Assembly (NCBI RefSeq): GCF_000341145.1
Contig: NZ_ANBE01000024.1
Location: 122,297-155,880, forward strand
Reading direction: 5' to 3'
Source: Nocardiopsis xinjiangensis YIM 90004
GTDB lineage: Bacteria; Actinomycetota; Actinomycetes; Streptosporangiales; Streptosporangiaceae
DNA length: 33,584 nucleotides
The position numbers were made by a program, and so were the translations under genes. The number at the start of each line of letters is the position of its first letter. The stretch's first letter is position 1. Shown here in pieces: positions 30,491-33,584 of the stretch. The notes under the pieces were generated by a model, which searched no databases, was not told the DNA's origin, and worked only from the letters and a program-made list of their open reading frames with translations.

Positions 30491-30682
30491 CTAGGTGTGT
30501 TGTTCGGTGAGGTTGGTGACGGCGTCGAGCACCGTCAGGTAGGCGTCGTGGAAGTTCTGTTCGACATGGGGGTCAATCGCTGCAAGAGCAATCCTTCCGT
30601 GTGTGGGGGGACGCCCTCGAGCCCCGTGGCTCGAGGGCGGGGAACCCGCGTGCCTGACGACAGCCGCACACGCACCGGGCAC
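30491..30682 (-). CDS. Hypothetical small protein, start uncertain
   Basis: The C-terminal part ALAAIDPHVEQNFHDAYLTV and LDAVTNLTEQH is convincing protein sequence ending 20 bases before the exonuclease ATG. No good start is visible: a GTG at 30682 is the nearest in-frame start but reads through a strong hairpin (30613-30640) into a low-complexity stretch. The gene may be 5'-damaged or use a rare start. The family is unknown. Confidence 0.4.
   Translation of the reverse strand: MPGACAAVVRHAGSPPSSHGARGRPPTHGRIALAAIDPHVEQNFHDAYLTVLDAVTNLTEQHT
30613..30640. repeat. Hairpin in the leftward accessory unit
   Basis: A perfect 12-bp stem CGCCCTCGAGCC/GGCTCGAGGGCG with a 4-base loop and no U tract, located just upstream of the credible part of the 30491 frame. 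It could be an attenuator or an RNA processing signal within the run. Confidence 0.5.
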
Positions 30683-30698
30683 GCGGGGGATCAGGGGT

Positions 30699-30821
30699 TC
30701 AGCGGCCGCACGTTCGCGCAGCCTCGATCTCGTCGGCCAGGACCTCGCGCATCCTCGCCACGGGGTGACCGTCCTCGACGGCACCGGGCGGGAGGATGAG
30801 CGCCAGGCCGATCGCGGTCAC
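30699..30821 (-). CDS. Hypothetical 40-residue protein (third of an overlapping trio)
   Basis: GTG at 30821 overlaps the stop of the upstream gene in a GTGA junction. The peptide reads MTAIGLALILPPGAVEDGH and ARMREVLADEIEAART. No family is recognised. The tight overlap in the same direction as its neighbours is the main reason to believe it. Confidence 0.5.
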   Translation of the reverse strand: MTAIGLALILPPGAVEDGHPVARMREVLADEIEAARTCGR

Positions 30822-31114
30822 GGCGGGGGCTCCTCGTCGATCTCACGGATACGGCGCCGTGTCTCTTCGGGGCAATCGGCACGCACGAGGTGGGCGCCCC
30901 GAGCCGCGACGTAGCAGAGACCGGACGGCCCCGGCAGGGCGAGCACGCGCCAGTCGGGGTGATCACGGGCGACGAGATCGACCTGGGCATGCGGGGTGCG
31001 CCGAGCCTGGCGAGGGATCGAGGAGACTGCCGCGCTCGGTGCAGGTCGAGCACGGACGTCAGACCGAACGGGTCGTAGGGCGGCGCCGAGGAGGCGGAGG
31101 AACAGCCGGATCAT
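30818..31114 (-). CDS. Hypothetical protein (second of the overlapping trio)
   Basis: The 98-residue protein begins MIRLFLRLLGAALRPVRSDV, a hydrophobic/amphipathic N-terminal helix, and has a central basic linker and a compact C-terminal part (HPDWRVLALPGPSGLCYVAA, RADCPEETRRRIREI). The ATG at 31114 overlaps the upstream stop (ATGA) and is preceded by GAGGGGG with a 5-base spacer. The family is unknown; the N-terminal helix could be a weak membrane anchor. Confidence 0.65.
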   Translation of the reverse strand: MIRLFLRLLGAALRPVRSDVRARPAPSAAVSSIPRQARRTPHAQVDLVARDHPDWRVLALPGPSGLCYVAARGAHLVRADCPEETRRRIREIDEEPPP

Positions 31115-31593
31115 GGTCGCCCCCTCGGAGGGGGCACTACGTGTGCCTCGGCGACGGGTACGCGAAGTTCGTCGCCGCGTTGTGTGCGGACCTTCAGCAT
31201 GTGACCGGGGGACCCGGGGCGGCCTCGCTGGTATCCCACGACCTGGTCCGGGGTTTCGCGCTTGCTGTTGACGGCGGTCACCCACGTGCCAAGCGGGTAG
31301 TGGCGATGAACTTCGCGCCACAGGGTTTCGAGGCGCAGCGGTTCGAGCTGTTTCATCAGCTCGCCGATCTCGTCGCCCGTCAGTTCTCTGCCGTCAGCCA
31401 GTACGGCGTCGGTCGTGAGGATGACGTCTCGCTGGTCTTCCAAGGTGAACAGCTCCATCACTGGATCACCGCCGACCGGGCGCCCAGGAAGGGCCGGACG
31501 CGGGAAGCCTTGCGGGGCCTGCCCCAGAGCGGGGCACCGCGTGTTTGGGGATTTCGGGCGGGGTTTCCTTCCAAGAAATCGGACATTAGGCAT
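31111..31593 (-). CDS. Hypothetical protein (first of the overlapping trio, divergent from the XRE gene)
   Basis: The 160-residue protein has a Pro/Arg-rich N-terminus (residues 1-43) and a conserved-looking domain from about residue 46: MELFTLEDQRDVILTTDAVL, ELTGDEIGELMKQLEPLR, HYPLGTWVTAVNSKRETPDQ, ELRVPVAEAHVVPPP. The middle-to-C-terminal beta-rich part resembles small domains that carry short motifs in actinobacterial plasmids, but I cannot name a family. The ATG at 31593 has AGGAGA just upstream; the ATG at 31458 is an alternative. It is the first gene of the leftward run and shares a 121-base control region with the XRE regulator. Confidence 0.65.
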   Translation of the reverse strand: MPNVRFLGRKPRPKSPNTRCPALGQAPQGFPRPALPGRPVGGDPVMELFTLEDQRDVILTTDAVLADGRELTGDEIGELMKQLEPLRLETLWREVHRHYPLGTWVTAVNSKRETPDQVVGYQRGRPGSPGHMLKVRTQRGDELRVPVAEAHVVPPPRGRP

Positions 31594-31714
31594 CTTCTCC
31601 TGTCCGCCGTCTGTAGGGCCAATGCTCAGGTGTCGACATCATGCGACAGAAACACCGAGGAAAACAACCCCAAAAGAGAGACTCTACGATTTTGGGCGGA
31701 GGTAAGATGCGTCT
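31594..31714. promoter_or_regulatory. Divergent control region of the accessory module
   Basis: These 121 bases separate the leftward run from the XRE gene. TAAGAT at 31703-31708 ends only six bases before the XRE ATG, which would give a nearly leaderless mRNA if it is a -10; the overlapping GGAGG at 31698-31702 could alternatively be a distant ribosome-binding site. The sequence TGTCGAC at 31632 recalls but does not match the ATGTCGACAT palindromes. The A-rich stretch at 31650-31680 is unusual for this genome. Confidence 0.45.
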
Positions 31715-32590
31715 ATGGCACGCGCGAACCCCACCTACTCCCCGTCCGTCCGGCGGCGACGCCTTGGGCGCCACCTGCGAAGCCTGCGCGACAAAGCGGG
31801 GTACACGATGGCCGACGTCAGCCAGCGGCTCGGCTGGGCGAAGGCCAAGGTCGGAAAGCTCGAAACGAGCGAGCTGAAGACGGTCAAGCCCGGCGACCTC
31901 GACGCGCTGCTGGACCTCTACAACGTCGAGGAGAACGAGCAGCGGGAGGCACTCCATCAGCTCGCGCGCGACGCCAAGCAGAGAGGTTGGTGGTGGAAGT
32001 ACCGGGACGTCTTCGGCGCGGAGAGCCTGCCGGACTTCGAGGCCGAGGCGTCGTTGATCCGGACGTACCAGGTCGCGATCGTCCCCGGATTGCTACAGAC
32101 TCCCGAGTACGCCGAGGGCGTGTTCCTCGGTGGGCGGTACACCTCGCCCGACAAGATCAAGCGTCAGGTCGACGCCCGCATGGAGCGCCGCGAGATTCTG
32201 ACGAGGTACGAACGACCGCCGCGGCTGGTAGCGGTGATCGACGAAGCGGCGCTACGCCGCCCGATGGGCGACCGCGACGTGATGCGCGGTCAGTTCGAGT
32301 ACCTGCTACGTATCGGGCAGTTGCCGAACATCGACATCCAGGTGCTGCCGTTCGCGGCCGGGCCGCACGCGGCACTCGGGATGTCGTTCACCCTCCTGGA
32401 CTTCCCCGATCCGCTGGATGCTCCGATCGCCTACACCGATAGCGTGGCCAGCGGCGTCTTCGAGGAGACTGAAGCCGAGGTTGAGTCCTACACGGCCACT
32501 TTCGGCGAGCTGCAGGGCGCGGCACTGTCGACCGTGCAGAGCGCCCGTTTCATCGAGGACATCTTGTCCGAAGAAAGCGACGAATCATGA
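31715..32590 (+). CDS. XRE-family transcriptional regulator with DUF5753 domain
   Basis: The 291-residue protein has an N-terminal helix-turn-helix at about residues 14-70 (LGRHLRSLRDKAGYTMADVS, KAKVGKLETSE) and a C-terminal DUF5753 domain at about 95-285 (YQVAIVPGLLQTPEYA, RQVDARMERREIL, PPRLVAVIDEAALRRPMG, HAALGMSFTLLDFPD). This architecture is abundant and almost unique to actinomycetes and is typically paired with a small DUF397 protein, here overlapping by four bases. Members regulate development, antibiotic production or element-borne genes. It likely controls itself and the divergent run. The GC and codon use are like the host. Confidence 0.9.
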   Translation: MARANPTYSPSVRRRRLGRHLRSLRDKAGYTMADVSQRLGWAKAKVGKLETSELKTVKPGDLDALLDLYNVEENEQREALHQLARDAKQRGWWWKYRDVFGAESLPDFEAEASLIRTYQVAIVPGLLQTPEYAEGVFLGGRYTSPDKIKRQVDARMERREILTRYERPPRLVAVIDEAALRRPMGDRDVMRGQFEYLLRIGQLPNIDIQVLPFAAGPHAALGMSFTLLDFPDPLDAPIAYTDSVASGVFEETEAEVESYTATFGELQGAALSTVQSARFIEDILSEESDES

Positions 32591-32778
32591 TGACACCTGA
32601 GTTCCGCAAAGCGTCCTACAGCAATCACAACCAAGACTGCGTCGAGTGCGCGTACCTGCCCGAGGGGGCCGGTGCGATCCGAGACACGAAGAACCGCGAG
32701 GCCGGTCACTTGGCGTTCTCCCCAGCCGAGTGGAACGCCTTCCTCACGGACCTGAAGCGTGGGCCGCTGGCTGACTAG
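32587..32778 (+). CDS. DUF397 small protein
   Basis: The 63-residue protein has the DUF397 pattern: FRKASYSNHNQDCVECAYL near the start, RDTKNREAGHLAFSPAEWNAF, and a C-terminal FLTDLKRG. Its ATG overlaps the XRE stop (ATGA). DUF397 proteins partner the XRE/DUF5753 regulators and in some cases act as anti-regulators; some studies treat the pair as toxin-antitoxin-like. That is family knowledge; nothing here shows toxicity. Confidence 0.88.
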   Translation: MMTPEFRKASYSNHNQDCVECAYLPEGAGAIRDTKNREAGHLAFSPAEWNAFLTDLKRGPLAD

Positions 32779-32803
32779 CGAGCGGTCGACCCTGGACACC
32801 ACA

Positions 32804-32836
32804 GAACCCCCGCGCCGTCATCGGGCGCGGGGGTTC
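32804..32836 (+). terminator. Stem-loop after the DUF397 gene
   Basis: A perfect 13-bp GC-rich stem (GAACCCCCGCGCC with GGCGCGGGGGTTC) and 6-base loop, without a U tract; a typical actinomycete terminator. Confidence 0.75.
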
Positions 32837-33117
32837 CGTGTACCTGAGTCGCGTCCTACAGACGCTTCTCGGGGAGCATACCGGCCGCGAACATCAGGCG
32901 GAACGGCCGTCTGGCCCGACTGCGCGCGGCCTCATCCTTGAATCAGGCTGCTCCTCGGGGGTCGGTGAACCGGCCTCATCTCTGAGTACCGCACACCGGC
33001 CCGTGCGTCACACGCGCGTCAGAACGTGCGTCCGACTGCGGACATCTGCGAACACCGACGAACAAGAAACCCTAGGTCAGAAACGATCGAAAGCTCCTGA
33101 CCCGGGGTCGGTGAGTG
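32837..33117. other. Gene-free right end of the island
   Basis: About 280 bases between the DUF397 terminator and the attachment repeat. I see no gene; if an integrase once lay at this end, no trace remains. Confidence 0.5.
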
Positions 33118-33161
33118 CCTGATGAGGATGAGGCCCCAGGTTCAAGTCCTGGTACGCCCAC
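33118..33161 (+). repeat. Right attachment repeat (attR), tRNA-Ile 3' copy
   Basis: This repeats 24207-24250: the last 37 bases are identical and one base in the anticodon-loop part differs (G here, A in the functional tRNA). It lacks the 5' half of the tRNA, so it is not a gene. The base after the shared block differs, so no CCA is encoded here. Confidence 0.9.
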
Positions 33162-33177
33162 ACAGTTTGTGCAGTCC

Positions 33178-33213
33178 AGAGCCTTGCTTCTCCACCTCGG
33201 AGAGCAGGGCTCT
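33178..33213 (+). terminator. Probable original tRNA-Ile terminator, displaced by the island
   Basis: An imperfect stem (AGAGCC...TCTCC with GGAGAGCAGGGCTCT) followed by TCTTCCTGTT lies 17 bases beyond attR. Before integration it would have stood directly downstream of the tRNA gene. Confidence 0.5.
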
Positions 33214-33428
33214 TCCTGTTGTGGCCGTCATCTGACCACGGGACCCCACGGCTTCCCCTGTCCGAGCCTGTGCTCCCCCGGCACTGAGCGGTACCGACAG
33301 GACGCCAAGTCGACAACAGATCGAATCGTTATGTCGACTCGACTCTAGCCGACGCTCCCTGCTCGGGCAGGGGCGCGCCCAGAAGCTCCGCGGTGACCGC
33401 TCGGTAGGTCCGGCCACAGCGGAACCGT

Positions 33429-33584
33429 CTAGCACTTACGTTTTCGAAAAAGCAGGCCGTTTGCTATAGCGACACTGGCGATCACGACCGCTGCCCCCAC
33501 CAACTGCAGGACCGTGGGATGCTCACCCAGGATCAGCGCGGACAGGCCGAGCGCGAGGATCGGCTGGATCAACAGCAACCCGCC
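33429..33584 (-). CDS. EamA/DMT-family transporter (C-terminal part)
   Basis: The minus-strand frame enters from the right edge and ends with TAG at 33429. Its 51 residues hold two hydrophobic helices: GLLLIQPILALGLSALILGE and VLQLVGAAVVIASVAIA, with the GEHPT turn typical of the last two helices of EamA repeats, then a short basic tail. It is an inner-membrane drug/metabolite transporter; the substrate is unknown. It belongs to the host chromosome beyond the island. Confidence 0.75.
   Translation of the reverse strand, partial: GGLLLIQPILALGLSALILGEHPTVLQLVGAAVVIASVAIANGLLFRKRKC

Larger units (their letters stand above)
24214..33161 (+). mobile_element. Integrated island: decayed prophage plus intact accessory module
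   Basis: About 8.9 kb is bounded by the tRNA-Ile 3' end and its direct repeat. The left part holds truncated phage genes (Zn-ribbon/HTH protein, cytosine methyltransferase tail, HNH-kinase, terminase small subunit, head-tail fragments); the right part holds an XRE/DUF397 regulator pair and a divergent gene run ending in an exonuclease and an aldo/keto reductase. No integrase, excisionase or replication gene was found, so the element is probably immobile. The GC content is uneven, with an islet near 50% at about 27560-27960. Confidence 0.85.

Noticed and set aside
33118..33161. Second tRNA gene
   Set aside because: Only the 3' part from the anticodon loop onward is present; there is no acceptor 5' strand or D arm, so it is the attachment repeat.

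Overview
The window is a high-GC (roughly 68-70% by eye), chromosomal, oriC-proximal segment of an actinobacterium. The gene order sigM - anti-sigma - trxB - trxA | parB - parA - rsmG - jag - yidC - yidD - rnpA - rpmH | dnaA - oriC - dnaN - gnd - recF - DUF721 - gyrB - gyrA - DUF3566 - tRNA-Ile is the classical actinomycete origin region. The long proline-rich linker of DnaA (640 aa) and the DnaN-Gnd-RecF-DUF721 order point to a filamentous actinomycete; Nocardiopsaceae or a relative is my guess from memory, not proven by the sequence.

Layout. 1-3.9 kb: end of a membrane-anchored protein of the MurJ/pseudokinase neighbourhood, an ECF sigma factor with its overlapping zinc-binding membrane anti-sigma factor, and the thioredoxin reductase/thioredoxin pair behind a textbook SigR-type promoter, closed by a strong terminator. 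3.9-10.5 kb (minus strand): chromosome segregation and membrane insertion/ribosome genes. Nine parS or parS-like sites (five perfect) lie here, two of them inside the 5' end of parA and six in a gene-free stretch of about 1 kb between rsmG and jag, together with two unexplained palindromes sharing the core ATGTCGACAT. 10.5-14.4 kb: dnaA flanked by two DnaA-box clusters; the dnaA-dnaN interval carries ten exact TTRTCCACA boxes and an A/T tract and is the origin. 14.4-24.0 kb: dnaN, gnd, recF, DUF721 (with further DnaA-box-like palindromes in its 5' coding part), gyrB, gyrA and the DUF3566 membrane protein. 24.2 kb: tRNA-Ile(GAT).

24.2-33.16 kb is an integrated island: the 3' part of the tRNA gene is repeated at 33118-33161. 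Its left half is a collapsed siphophage-like prophage (truncated Zn-ribbon/HTH gene, tail of a DNA cytosine methyltransferase, a frame-broken HNH-P-loop kinase gene, P27-type terminase small subunit, fused scraps of head-tail genes) with no integrase left, plus a lipoprotein gene and a low-GC islet of about 50% GC. Its right half looks intact: a divergent pair of transcription units, with an XRE/DUF5753 regulator plus DUF397 protein reading right, and a run of small overlapping unknown genes, a DEDDh exonuclease and an aldo/keto reductase reading left. This right-hand module is the best candidate for an undescribed accessory system, but its function cannot be read from the sequence. After the right attachment repeat, the window ends in the C-terminus of an EamA-type transporter (minus strand).
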